From Paractinoplanes polyasparticus (GTDB lineage Bacteria > Actinomycetota > Actinomycetes > Mycobacteriales > Micromonosporaceae): a stretch of DNA of 64,000 nt. Under the pieces are notes generated by a model, which did not search any database, was not told the origin of the DNA, and saw only the letters and a program-made list of their open reading frames with translations. The stretch's first letter is position 1, and each line of letters starts with the position of its first letter. Made by a program: the position numbers and the translations under genes. Location of the stretch: assembly GCF_019710575.1 (NCBI RefSeq), contig NZ_JAHWFK010000001.1, positions 868,001 through 932,000 on the forward strand. The letters run 5' to 3'. Positions 8,518 to 16,272 of this stretch are shown piece by piece.

Positions 8518-9705
8518 ATGCGAGCCGTCCGCACCGACCTGTCCGTGCCGCGCTACCTGCTCACGGCGGCCACCCACCGCATGGGCCTGCTGCTGTCCCT
8601 GCGCGACGACCTGCCCGAGCCGGCTCTGCCCGCCGCGCCCGGCTGGGTACGCGTACGCCCCGAGCTGGCCGGCATCTGCGGTAGCGACATCGGCGTCGCG
8701 CGCGCCAAGTCGTCGCTGGTGCTGAGCGCCTTCTACACCGCCCGCCACCAGATCCTCGGCCACGAGATCGTCGCCGTCACCGCGACGGGCGAGCGCGTCG
8801 TGATCGATCCGATCGTCTCCTGCGCGCACCGCGGCTTCCCGCTCTGTCGCTCGTGTACGGACGGTTTCCCGTACGTCTGCGAACGCTTCGACGAACCCGG
8901 TGTCTCCGGCTGCCGCGCCCCGTCGCTCGGCTTCGACGCAGCGCTGGGCGGCGGCTGGGGCGAGTCCCTGGTCGCGCACGAGTCCCAGCTGCACCCGGTC
9001 GGCTCACTGCCGTCGCGGCGCGCGGTGCTGGCCGAGCCGGCCTCGATCGCCCTGCACGCCGCCCTGCACTGGAAGCGCCGCGGCGACCGGGCCGTGGTGA
9101 TCGGCCCCGGCCCGATCGGCCTGCTGGTCATCGCCGCGCTGCGCCGCCTGCACCCCAGCCTCGACATCACCGCCGTCGGCCCCGGAACGTTCAGCCCGGC
9201 GTACGCGGCGAAGGCCGGCGCCGACCGCACGCTGCCACCCGGCCCGGGGGTCGTCGAGACCCTGGCCGGCCTGCACGGCGGTCGCGTCATCCGCCCCCGC
9301 CTGAGCAAGCCGCTGCTGGAACAGGGCGTCGACGTCGTGTTCGACTGCGTCGGGCTGGCTTCGACCATCGACCTCGGCCTGCACCTGCTGCGCCCCAGCG
9401 GCATGCTCGTGCTGATCGGCGCGGCCGGCAAGCAGTCCGTCGACTGGTCCCTGGTCTGGAATCGCCAGCTGACCGTGCAGGGCACCGTCAACTTCGGCCC
9501 CGAACCGGCCCTCGGCGGCCGCCACACCATGGCCCAGGCCGTCGAGTGGCTGGCCGACCCGTCCTACCCGGTCGACGACCTGGTCACCCACGTCTACGGC
9601 CTGCCCGAGTGGCGCGCCGCCCTGACCACCGCCGCCGCCGGCCCGAGCGCGTCCGCGATCAAGGTCGCCCTGCGCCCCAACCCCGACCTCCCCTTGATCA
9701 CCTGA
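8518..9705 (+). CDS. Zinc-type alcohol dehydrogenase (MDR superfamily)
   Basis: 395 residues. Seen: the catalytic-zinc segment 'ELAGICGSDIGVARA', 'HQILGHEIVAV', a four-Cys structural zinc lobe (C-x7-C-x2-C-x7-C around 'CAHRGFPLCRSC', with wider first spacing than usual) and a Rossmann motif 'VVIGPGPIGLLVIAAL'. ATG at 8518 was chosen over a GTG at 8455 because homology begins there and AAGG lies just upstream. Likely oxidises an alcohol or sugar alcohol with NAD(P). The substrate is unknown. Confidence 0.85.
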   Translation: MRAVRTDLSVPRYLLTAATHRMGLLLSLRDDLPEPALPAAPGWVRVRPELAGICGSDIGVARAKSSLVLSAFYTARHQILGHEIVAVTATGERVVIDPIVSCAHRGFPLCRSCTDGFPYVCERFDEPGVSGCRAPSLGFDAALGGGWGESLVAHESQLHPVGSLPSRRAVLAEPASIALHAALHWKRRGDRAVVIGPGPIGLLVIAALRRLHPSLDITAVGPGTFSPAYAAKAGADRTLPPGPGVVETLAGLHGGRVIRPRLSKPLLEQGVDVVFDCVGLASTIDLGLHLLRPSGMLVLIGAAGKQSVDWSLVWNRQLTVQGTVNFGPEPALGGRHTMAQAVEWLADPSYPVDDLVTHVYGLPEWRAALTTAAAGPSASAIKVALRPNPDLPLIT

Positions 9706-9790
9706 CCGGTTCCCGAGCGCGCGCTCAACGGCAACCTGTTGTGCGTCGTGCGGGACAGGGCAGTTGTTGATCAAGACCCGAGGTGTCGCC

Positions 9791-9796
9791 TAGCCT
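9791..9796 (+). promoter_or_regulatory. Leaderless -10 element
   Basis: TAGCCT ends 6 nt before an ATG at 9803; TTGATC lies 18 nt upstream as a possible -35 box. Confidence 0.4.
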
Positions 9797-9802
9797 CTGG
9801 TG

Positions 9803-10024
9803 ATGGCCGAGTCCGACGTCGTGGACATTTCCCGGCTGTCGGCAGGACTCTTCGTGGAGTACCGCGGCCCCACGGAGACCGGCCCCGACGTCACGATGGC
9901 CCACGGGGGAGATCCCGAACCGCTGTGCGGTCGCCTGTGGCATGGACATCCCGGCCCCGCTGCGAAACAGACCCTAGTAGCGGAACTTGTGCCGAGAGCT
10001 GCGCCGGTTCATCCGCGCCGGTAA
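9803..10024 (+). CDS. Small hypothetical protein (73 aa)
   Basis: The frame encodes MAESDVVDISRLSAGLFVEY followed by a Gly/Pro-rich tail. The main support is an ideally placed -10 box giving a leaderless transcript. Its last 51 nt overlap the 3' end of the convergent PAS gene. No family is recognised, so it may be spurious. Confidence 0.35.
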   Translation: MAESDVVDISRLSAGLFVEYRGPTETGPDVTMAHGGDPEPLCGRLWHGHPGPAAKQTLVAELVPRAAPVHPRR

Positions 10025-11614
10025 CTCGTCCAGGTTGTCGCCATGGCGCAGCTCGTTCGGCTCATGGCTCTGGGTGAAATCCCGCATCGTCACGACGAAG
10101 CCCTGGACCAAACGGTCCGCGCGCAGGTCGCGGTACGTGACCTCGACCAGCACCTGACTCCTGTCGGCCCGCACCAGCGAGCAGAACACCACGCCGTCGC
10201 CCGAGCTGCGGAAGGCCTGACGCAGCTGGTCGCGATCGTCCGGATGCACCAGGTCGTCGAGTGTGGCCAGCGGCGGAAGGTCGTCGGCGCCGAGCAGCTC
10301 GCGCAGCGACGGAGTGGCGTACCGGATGCGCTGGTCCTCGTCGATCACCACCATGATGTCCGCGCTGCTCCGGATCACCGCGCGCAGATAGAGGTCACTG
10401 TCGCGGCGGCCGACCGCCTCCACCAGGGAGATGCGATCCAGCGCGAGCGCCGCCTGACCGGCCAGCACCTCGAGGGTGTCGCGGGTGGCGGTGAGGGTGT
10501 CCCGGCGACCGGCCAGGATCAGGGCGCCGCCGCCGGGACGGGCGACGGCGAGCGGTTCCAGCCAGAGCGGGCAGACCAGTGTGGCGTAGCCGTCGTCCTC
10601 GTCCTCGTCCTCGACCCACCAGCTGCGGGTCGGTGGGCCGGCGCCGAGGCCGGGCACCGCTTCGAGCGTGAGCCGGCGGTCGTCGACGGCGAAGACGGTG
10701 CTCCGGACAGCGTCCGGTGGCATGAGCTCGGCGACAGCGGCTCGGACGGCCTCGTCCACAGCGGCTGTGTCGGAGGCGGCGACCAGCGCGGCGCTCGCAT
10801 GCCGCAAGCCGCGCTCACGTGTCAGGGCCTGACCGTTCAGGGTCACCGAGTCGGTCAGCCGCGTGATGGTCAGGAGAAGGGTGATCGCGCCGGCCACGGC
10901 GATCACCACGCCGTCGCCGACCCGGCCGTTGATCGCCTCGATCAGCAGAACGACCGGCGGGGTCGCGACGGAGATGCCCAACAGCACCGCCCACCGCATG
11001 CGCCACGAGCTCGCCCGTGGCACTGCGGGCTCGGTGAGCCGCACCATCGACGGATGCAACGCGGCGGCGCCCCACGACAGATAGAGCACCACGAATCCTG
11101 ACTCGCTCAGCCGGCCCGGCCACAGCGGTTGCAGGATGTCGCTGACCAGGACACCCACCGCACCGACGACCAGCAGCGCGGCCGAGACGTTGGGGCCCAC
11201 GGCGACCAGCACACGGACGACCACCGCGAGCAGCAGCAGGGCTCCGATGACGTACGCCCCGGAGATGTTCCCGATCCGGCCCGCGTCCCCGATGACGAAC
11301 ACCCAGACCACCAGCAGCGCCGAGCACGCGAACGCGAGCAGGTCGATGAGCCGGGCCCGGTCGACGAGAATCGCACCGACGCGGGTCAGACGCAGCAGGG
11401 CGCAGGCGACCAGCACGAACATGACGTAGAAGCAGACATCGGCCACGGCGGGCCGGTTCAACGCCGTCAGCACGTCACCGGCGGTGCTCGCCACGATGGC
11501 CCCGGCGAGCAGCAGCCAGGGTCCGATCCGGGCCGGCCGGTGGCGACGGACCCCGTAAACGATGGCGGCCGCGCTACCGATTCCGAGCACGGCCCATTCG
11601 ATGGCCCTCAACAC
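9974..11614 (-). CDS. Multi-pass membrane sensor with GAF-like and PAS domains
   Basis: 546 residues. The first 250 or so form about eight TM helices (from MLRAIEWAVLGIGSAAAIVYG to 'GDGVVIAVAGAITLLLTI'). A GAF-like segment (about 280-400) and a PAS domain (about 405-520, 'SSADIMVVIDEDQRIRYATPSLRELLG') follow. Such N-termini usually lead into GGDEF-EAL domains in actinobacteria, but here the protein stops after the PAS domain with a basic tail ending HKFRY. It may therefore work through a partner. No obvious partner gene is adjacent. Confidence 0.75.
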   Translation of the reverse strand: MLRAIEWAVLGIGSAAAIVYGVRRHRPARIGPWLLLAGAIVASTAGDVLTALNRPAVADVCFYVMFVLVACALLRLTRVGAILVDRARLIDLLAFACSALLVVWVFVIGDAGRIGNISGAYVIGALLLLAVVVRVLVAVGPNVSAALLVVGAVGVLVSDILQPLWPGRLSESGFVVLYLSWGAAALHPSMVRLTEPAVPRASSWRMRWAVLLGISVATPPVVLLIEAINGRVGDGVVIAVAGAITLLLTITRLTDSVTLNGQALTRERGLRHASAALVAASDTAAVDEAVRAAVAELMPPDAVRSTVFAVDDRRLTLEAVPGLGAGPPTRSWWVEDEDEDDGYATLVCPLWLEPLAVARPGGGALILAGRRDTLTATRDTLEVLAGQAALALDRISLVEAVGRRDSDLYLRAVIRSSADIMVVIDEDQRIRYATPSLRELLGADDLPPLATLDDLVHPDDRDQLRQAFRSSGDGVVFCSLVRADRSQVLVEVTYRDLRADRLVQGFVVTMRDFTQSHEPNELRHGDNLDELPARMNRRSSRHKFRY

Positions 11615-11749
11615 GCCTAACTACTACCAGCGGCGTCGCACTCGCGCCATGGGCCGACAGAGCGACTCGTCCCGGCCGACGACATGGTCGAGAGTCATGC
11701 ACGGAAACGCCGGAGGTACTAGCGTGTGTGCCGTGGTGAAGGACGGCTC

Positions 11750-12136
11750 ATGAGTCTAGAGAAGGTCATCTTCGGCTTCTTCGTGCTGCTGGCGGCCACC
11801 CTCAACTTCGGGTTCTTCATCGGCGACATCTCGAACGCGGCCCTGCACAACGAGTACGAGCTGTTCGCCGCAGTCGTGGTCAACCTGATCGCCACCGTTC
11901 TCAAGTTCGGCGACCGCACCCAGATCGGCGCCGTGCACCTGGCGACCAGCCTGGTGGCCGACCTCCAGCTCATCGCGGCCACGCTCACCTGGGTGTACGC
12001 CACGCAGATCTCCACCGCGGGCATGACGCCCGAGGCCACGGCCAGTGTGGTCTCGCTCTCGGGCGGGGCGCTGCTGGCCAATCTCGTGTCCGTCGCCCTG
12101 CTGGTGATCGAGACGACGACCTTCCAGCGGCGATGA
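11750..12136 (+). CDS. Small four-helix membrane protein next to a potassium channel
   Basis: 128 residues, almost entirely hydrophobic, with helices near 5-25, 35-55, 65-85 and 100-120. It begins MSLEKVIFGFFVLLAATLNF. AAGGA lies 6 nt before the ATG at 11750. The stop overlaps the start of the channel gene by 4 nt, so it is probably an accessory subunit. It resembles a small actinobacterial family found beside TrkA-type channels (possibly DUF6394; to be confirmed). Confidence 0.7.
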   Translation: MSLEKVIFGFFVLLAATLNFGFFIGDISNAALHNEYELFAAVVVNLIATVLKFGDRTQIGAVHLATSLVADLQLIAATLTWVYATQISTAGMTPEATASVVSLSGGALLANLVSVALLVIETTTFQRR

Positions 12137-13932
12137 GGCGGCCCGTCCCCCGCGGACGTTTCCACCGGCACACGGCCATCGCGCGCCCCGCCGAGGGCTC
12201 CCCCACCGTCTTCCTGGTGCTGCGCCGCATGCGGGCGCCCCTGATCGTGCTGATCCTCATCTTCGCGATCAGCGTCTTCGGCCTCACCCTGATCCCCGGG
12301 CAGGACGCTGACGGCAACCCCGTGCGCATGGGGTTCTTCGACGCCTTCTACTTCATGAGCTACACCGCCACCACCATCGGGTACGGCGAGATCCCGCACC
12401 CGTTCACCGGCGCTCAGCGACTCTGGGTGACCGCGACCATCTACCTCACGGTGATCGGGTGGGCCTACGCCATCGGTTCGCTGCTGGCCACCCTGCGCGA
12501 CCGGGCGTTCCGCGAGGCCCTCGCCCTGCGCCGCTTCACCGGCACCGTCAAGCGCCTGCGCGAGCCGTTCCTGCTGGTCGTCGGGTACGGGCAGACCGGT
12601 CAGCTGCTCGGTCACGCGCTCGACTCGATGGGCCGCCGCCTGGTCGTCGTCGACAGCTCACCCGAGCACATCGACACGCTCGACATCGACCCCTACTTCT
12701 CCGACATCCCGGGCCTGGTGGCCGACGCCCGCAACCCGCACACGCTGGGCGTCGCCGGCCTGGAGCACCCGGGCTGCGAGGGAGTAGTGGCGCTGACCGA
12801 CGACGACGAGACCAACTTGATCGTGGCCATGACGGTCGCCCTCGTGCGCCCGGGCCTGCCGGTGATCGCCCGCACCGTCTCGCCGGCGATCGAGCACCGC
12901 ATGCGCGCGTTCGGCTCGCCGACGGTGGTCAACCCCTTCGACCGGTACGGGGATCATCTGCGCCTGGCGTTGCACGCCCCCTCGTCGTACCTGTTGCTGT
13001 CGTGGCTCATCCGCGAGGAAGGCGCCGAGATGCCCCAGCTCGGGCGCCCGCCGGGCAGTGGACGCTGGGTGGTCTGCGGTTTCGGGCGGTTCGGGCACAA
13101 GCTCACCGAGGACCTGCGCGCCGACGGCCTCGAGGTGACGGTGATCGACCCGCACCCCGGCGCCCAGCCCGGCCTGAGGATCATCGAGGGTGACGCGTCC
13201 GAGCCATCGGTGCTGGCCGAGGCCGACCTGTCGACCGCGTCCGGCTTCGTGGCCGGCACCGACAACGACGCCACGAACCTGTCGCTGGTGGCCGCCGCCC
13301 GCACGGCGAACCCGTCCCTGTTCATCGGGGCGCGGCAGAACCGTCCGGCCAACGCCCCACTGTTCGCCGCCATGGAGATCGACTGGCTGCTGGTTCCCAG
13401 CGAGATGGCTGCCCGCGAGATCTACGCCCGGTTGAGCACGCCCATGCTGTGGCGCTTCCTGCGGAAGATGCCGGAGCTGGGCGACGACTGGGCGGCCGAC
13501 ACGCTCGACCGCATGCGCGCCTATTGCGGCGCGCGGCTGGGCGCGCTGTGGAAGATGACGCTCTCCGAACGGGATGCGCCGGCCCTGCAACCCTGGCTTC
13601 GCTCTGGCGTGGCGGTCGGCGACCTGTTGCGCAGCCCGCGCGACCGCGACAAGCGGCTGGACGCCGTCCCGTTGATGCTCGCGCGCGACGGCGGGACGGT
13701 GCTCGGCCCGGGTGACGACGTGCAGGTGCGGACGGGCGACGAGATCCTGTTCGTCGGCCGGCCCTACTCGCGGCGGGCGCTGGTCGACACCGTCACCAAC
13801 CGGGTCGTGGCCGAGTACGTGATCTCGGGTCGTGAGGTCCCGGCCGGCTGGGTGTGGCAACGCGTAACGGGAAAGATACCGACAGAGGTCGAAAGCAGCG
13901 ATTCGTCGGGGCGTTCGTCGGACGATCCATAA
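12133..13932 (+). CDS. Potassium channel with two RCK/TrkA-N domains
   Basis: 599 residues. An ion-channel pore domain (about 35-125) contains the selectivity filter 'TATTIGYGEI' between two TM helices. Two NAD-binding RCK modules follow: 'FLLVVGYGQTGQLLGHAL' near 150 and 'RWVVCGFGRFGHKLTEDL' near 315. A TrkA-C-like region ('GDDVQVRTGDEILFVG') is near 520-545. Two linked RCK domains match the family that forms ligand-gated K+ channels. It overlaps the small membrane protein gene (ATGA), so the two are coupled. Confidence 0.9.
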   Translation: MRRPVPRGRFHRHTAIARPAEGSPTVFLVLRRMRAPLIVLILIFAISVFGLTLIPGQDADGNPVRMGFFDAFYFMSYTATTIGYGEIPHPFTGAQRLWVTATIYLTVIGWAYAIGSLLATLRDRAFREALALRRFTGTVKRLREPFLLVVGYGQTGQLLGHALDSMGRRLVVVDSSPEHIDTLDIDPYFSDIPGLVADARNPHTLGVAGLEHPGCEGVVALTDDDETNLIVAMTVALVRPGLPVIARTVSPAIEHRMRAFGSPTVVNPFDRYGDHLRLALHAPSSYLLLSWLIREEGAEMPQLGRPPGSGRWVVCGFGRFGHKLTEDLRADGLEVTVIDPHPGAQPGLRIIEGDASEPSVLAEADLSTASGFVAGTDNDATNLSLVAAARTANPSLFIGARQNRPANAPLFAAMEIDWLLVPSEMAAREIYARLSTPMLWRFLRKMPELGDDWAADTLDRMRAYCGARLGALWKMTLSERDAPALQPWLRSGVAVGDLLRSPRDRDKRLDAVPLMLARDGGTVLGPGDDVQVRTGDEILFVGRPYSRRALVDTVTNRVVAEYVISGREVPAGWVWQRVTGKIPTEVESSDSSGRSSDDP

Positions 13933-13943
13933 GACAATCGGTC

Positions 13944-14075
13944 ATGAATCCCTCATGCAAGCGCACATGCACGTGCAGATGCCCTTGTGCAGCTGCAAAG
14001 CACCGCGCAGGATGGACGCCAGCGTTCCACATTCTGACGCGGCCGTGCGCCGCTCGGCCCCGCGAGGTGAGATGA
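13944..14075 (+). CDS. Possible cysteine-rich micro-protein (43 aa)
   Basis: The frame from ATG 13944 encodes MNPSCKRTCTCRCPCAAAKH and then a basic tail, with five Cys in eleven residues. Its TGA overlaps the ATG of the next gene (ATGA at 14072-14075), as in translational coupling. No convincing Shine-Dalgarno is seen. It could be a metal-binding leader peptide or chance; confidence is low. Confidence 0.3.
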   Translation: MNPSCKRTCTCRCPCAAAKHRAGWTPAFHILTRPCAARPREVR

Positions 14076-14311
14076 CCATCGACGACAGACCCGCGGGCAC
14101 CGTCTGGACCTTCGCCGAGGAGGACTACCGATTCGGCATCGGCCCCTTGCGGCTCCGCATCGACCGGATCCTGGCCGGCGCCCCCGTCCACCAGGACGGT
14201 GATCTCTGGTACGAGGTCGAGGGCGTCGAAGTGAGCGACCAGGGCCGCATCGTCGGTCCCCGCCGGGCCACGGTGCGCGCCTCTCGCCTGCCCAGCGTGC
14301 GGCCTAAGTGA
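14072..14311 (+). CDS. Hypothetical protein (79 aa)
   Basis: Starts MTIDDRPAGTVWTFAEEDYR with GAGGTGAG just upstream. It is a compact, probably beta-rich, soluble domain rich in Arg, Gly and Val. No family is recognised. Its last 8 nt overlap the convergent monooxygenase-like gene. An upstream ATG at 13955 is in frame, but the extra N-terminus looks non-native and has no ribosome-binding site. Confidence 0.6.
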   Translation: MTIDDRPAGTVWTFAEEDYRFGIGPLRLRIDRILAGAPVHQDGDLWYEVEGVEVSDQGRIVGPRRATVRASRLPSVRPK

Positions 14312-14612
14312 CGAAGACGGCCACCTCGTCGTGGCTGGCCCGTTCGTCCCAGCGGGTCAGCACCTTGCGCGCTTCCTCCGCCACCACGGCGAATCCGTAG
14401 TCGTCGCCCGCGAACGACCGGATGGCGTCGACGTCGGCGAAGAACGTGATCGACGTGAAGCGCACGTCGTCGCCGTCCTGATGCCGCAGCAGCCGGGCGC
14501 CCCGGAAACCCTCGATGCCCCGTAACTCGGTCGCCACCACCGTCGCGTAGTGCCGCTGATAGTCGTCGGCCTCCGACGCCTTGGTCCAACCCCGCCAGGT
14601 CCGCGCGATCAT
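14304..14612 (-). CDS. ABM-domain (dimeric alpha/beta barrel) protein
   Basis: 102 residues, the size of a single antibiotic-biosynthesis-monooxygenase fold. 'MIARTWRGWTKASEADDYQRHY' and 'GFRGARLLRHQDGDDVRFTSITFFADVDAIRSFAGDDYG' are characteristic of this superfamily. Such proteins can be small monooxygenases, haem-degrading enzymes or stress proteins. There is no evidence here for a particular substrate. Confidence 0.75.
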   Translation of the reverse strand: MIARTWRGWTKASEADDYQRHYATVVATELRGIEGFRGARLLRHQDGDDVRFTSITFFADVDAIRSFAGDDYGFAVVAEEARKVLTRWDERASHDEVAVFVT

Positions 14613-14657
14613 GCCGTCGCCCCTCGTCGGTCCGTCCGAGACCTCAGCATGCCGGAG

Positions 14658-15293
14658 TTACGAGGCGCAGGCCACCACGGACGGGCGGCGCAGGCGGCGG
14701 GCCAGGATCGGGACGACGCCGAGGCAGGTGGCGCCGATCGCGGTGAGCAGCAGGCCCAGGCCGCCGGTGGCATCGGCGCCCGCGGTCAGCAGGCCGACGC
14801 CGGCGAACGCGCCGACCCACAGCGCGGTGCCGAGGCCCGACCACAGGACGAAGCGCCCGAACGGCATGCGCACCACGCCCGCCACGATCGGGACGACCGC
14901 GTGCACGACCGCGACGAAGCGCACTGCCACCAGGGCCGATGCGCCCCGGTCGCGCAGGTAGTTCTCGGCACGGTCGAAGCGGGCAGCGCCGATGCGGCGG
15001 CCCAGCCGGGTCGTGCGCAGCCGGGGCCCGAAGGCCCGGCCCACCGCGTACCCGGCCATCTGCCCGGCCAGAGCACCCGACGTGCCCACCGCCAGAACGG
15101 CGAGGAAGCCGAGCGGCCCGTCGGGCAACGACCCGGCCAGCATGACCACCGACTCGCCCGGCACCAGCAGGCCGGCCAGGAACGTCATCTCGATGGCGGC
15201 GGACAGGAACGTGAAGCCGAGGATCATCCACCGGTCGAGCGTGGACAACCAGTCGACGAAGGCGGCGGCGGTGTTCATCACGTCGGCGAGCAT
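14658..15293 (-). CDS. DedA/SNARE-associated family membrane protein
   Basis: 211 residues. The DedA core is visible: 'FLAGLLVPGESVVMLAGSL', then the G-x3-G helix 'GALAGQMAGYAVGRAFGPR', then 'FVAVVHAVVPIVAGVVRMPFGRF'. The family works as lipid flippases/scramblases and supports proton-gradient homeostasis. The start at 15293 is preceded by GGAAGG at good spacing; a longer frame to 15350 lacks homology. The start codon lies inside a perfect 14-bp hairpin (15285-15322), suggesting translational control. Confidence 0.85.
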   Translation of the reverse strand: MLADVMNTAAAFVDWLSTLDRWMILGFTFLSAAIEMTFLAGLLVPGESVVMLAGSLPDGPLGFLAVLAVGTSGALAGQMAGYAVGRAFGPRLRTTRLGRRIGAARFDRAENYLRDRGASALVAVRFVAVVHAVVPIVAGVVRMPFGRFVLWSGLGTALWVGAFAGVGLLTAGADATGGLGLLLTAIGATCLGVVPILARRLRRPSVVACAS

Positions 15294-15322
15294 GGGATCA
15301 GCCTTCCAATCCCATGCTCGCC
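15285..15322. promoter_or_regulatory. Perfect hairpin enclosing the dedA start codon
   Basis: A 14-bp inverted repeat (GGCGAGCATGGGAT / ATCCCATGCTCGCC) has a 10-nt loop. In the mRNA the ATG is inside the stem while GGAAGG, the ribosome-binding site, is in the loop. It could be an RNA switch or a DNA operator. Confidence 0.6.
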
Positions 15323-15349
15323 GGACCATCGGGCCATACCCCGAGATCA

Positions 15350-15367
15350 CCCTGAGAATGCTCAGGG
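15350..15367 (-). terminator. Short hairpin at the end of the CPBP protease gene
   Basis: CCCTGAG-AATG-CTCAGGG overlaps the stop codon of the CPBP gene and could attenuate read-through into dedA. Confidence 0.4.
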
Positions 15368-16162
15368 CTGCACCACCGGGGTTGTCAGGACCCCGGTCGC
15401 GGGACGGACGCCGACCTCACGCGGAGCCGGACGCCAGGCCGCACGGTCGAACACCACCAGGGCAACCGCGACCACGGTCCAGGCGTAAAGGCCGAGCGTC
15501 AGCATCTCGTCGACATCGCGGCCCTCGTACCCGAGGGTCGTCGAGACGATCGTGCCCTGGATCACGTGGAAGAGCATGACCAGCAGCACGCTGCCGTTGG
15601 CCCGGCGGAACAGCCAGCAGTAGACGAAGGTGATCACGAAAGTGGTGAGCAGGCCGACCCAGCCGACCTTGTTGCCCTGCGTCACGAAGACCAGTGGCAG
15701 GTGCCAGACCGCAGCGACCAGGCCGAGCACGGCCGCCGACATCAACGGCGCGAAGCGGGCGTCCAGCCGGGGCAGGGCAAAACCGCGCCAGCCCGGCTCC
15801 TCGCCGAGCGGCCCGTCGAGCGGGTTGATCCAGCGCAGCGCGAACAGGATGGCCACATCGGCCCAGGCGAGCTGCCAGGACGCGCCGCCGTGCAGAGCGG
15901 CCGTGCCGAAGATGACGGCCAGGGGCAGACCGATAGCGGCCACGTAGCAGTACCACGGAACACGCCAGCGGATCAGGCGGCTGCCCAGGTCGCGCAGGGT
16001 GCCGGTCACCGCCCCGACGATCAGGGCGGCGACCAGCGGCGCGCACGGCAGCATGGCGGTGCCCTCGATGCCGAACGGCCAGGGCGACCAGCCGATCACG
16101 AACACCAGGACGAAGAAGGTGATCAGGGGGTGGCGGCGGATCGCCGCGGCAAGTGATGTCAT
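15362..16162 (-). CDS. CPBP family intramembrane metalloprotease
   Basis: 266 residues with about seven TM helices. The three Abi/CPBP motifs are visible: 'GEEPGWRGFALPRL' (EExxxR), 'AAVWHLPLVF' (His) and 'LLVMLFHVIQG' (His). These proteases resemble Rce1 and may process peptides or protect against bacteriocins. ATG at 16162 (MTSLAAAIRRHPLITFF) was preferred over the in-frame start at 16237, whose extension is charged and without homology. Same strand as dedA, 68 nt upstream of it. Confidence 0.8.
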   Translation of the reverse strand: MTSLAAAIRRHPLITFFVLVFVIGWSPWPFGIEGTAMLPCAPLVAALIVGAVTGTLRDLGSRLIRWRVPWYCYVAAIGLPLAVIFGTAALHGGASWQLAWADVAILFALRWINPLDGPLGEEPGWRGFALPRLDARFAPLMSAAVLGLVAAVWHLPLVFVTQGNKVGWVGLLTTFVITFVYCWLFRRANGSVLLVMLFHVIQGTIVSTTLGYEGRDVDEMLTLGLYAWTVVAVALVVFDRAAWRPAPREVGVRPATGVLTTPVVQP

Positions 16163-16260
16163 GCCGTTCACGGTCGTCCGGTCCGGGCGCCGGCGGCACC
16201 GTGCCGACCCGCTGTCCACAGGCCGGTTTTCTGGCATGTTCCTTCCGGGGCTGACCGGCC

Positions 16261-16266
16261 TATCCT
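16261..16266 (+). promoter_or_regulatory. -10 element for histidine kinase gene
   Basis: TATCCT ends exactly 6 nt before ATC at 16273, the spacing seen at the leaderless genes of this window. Confidence 0.4.
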
Positions 16267-16272
16267 GCTGGC

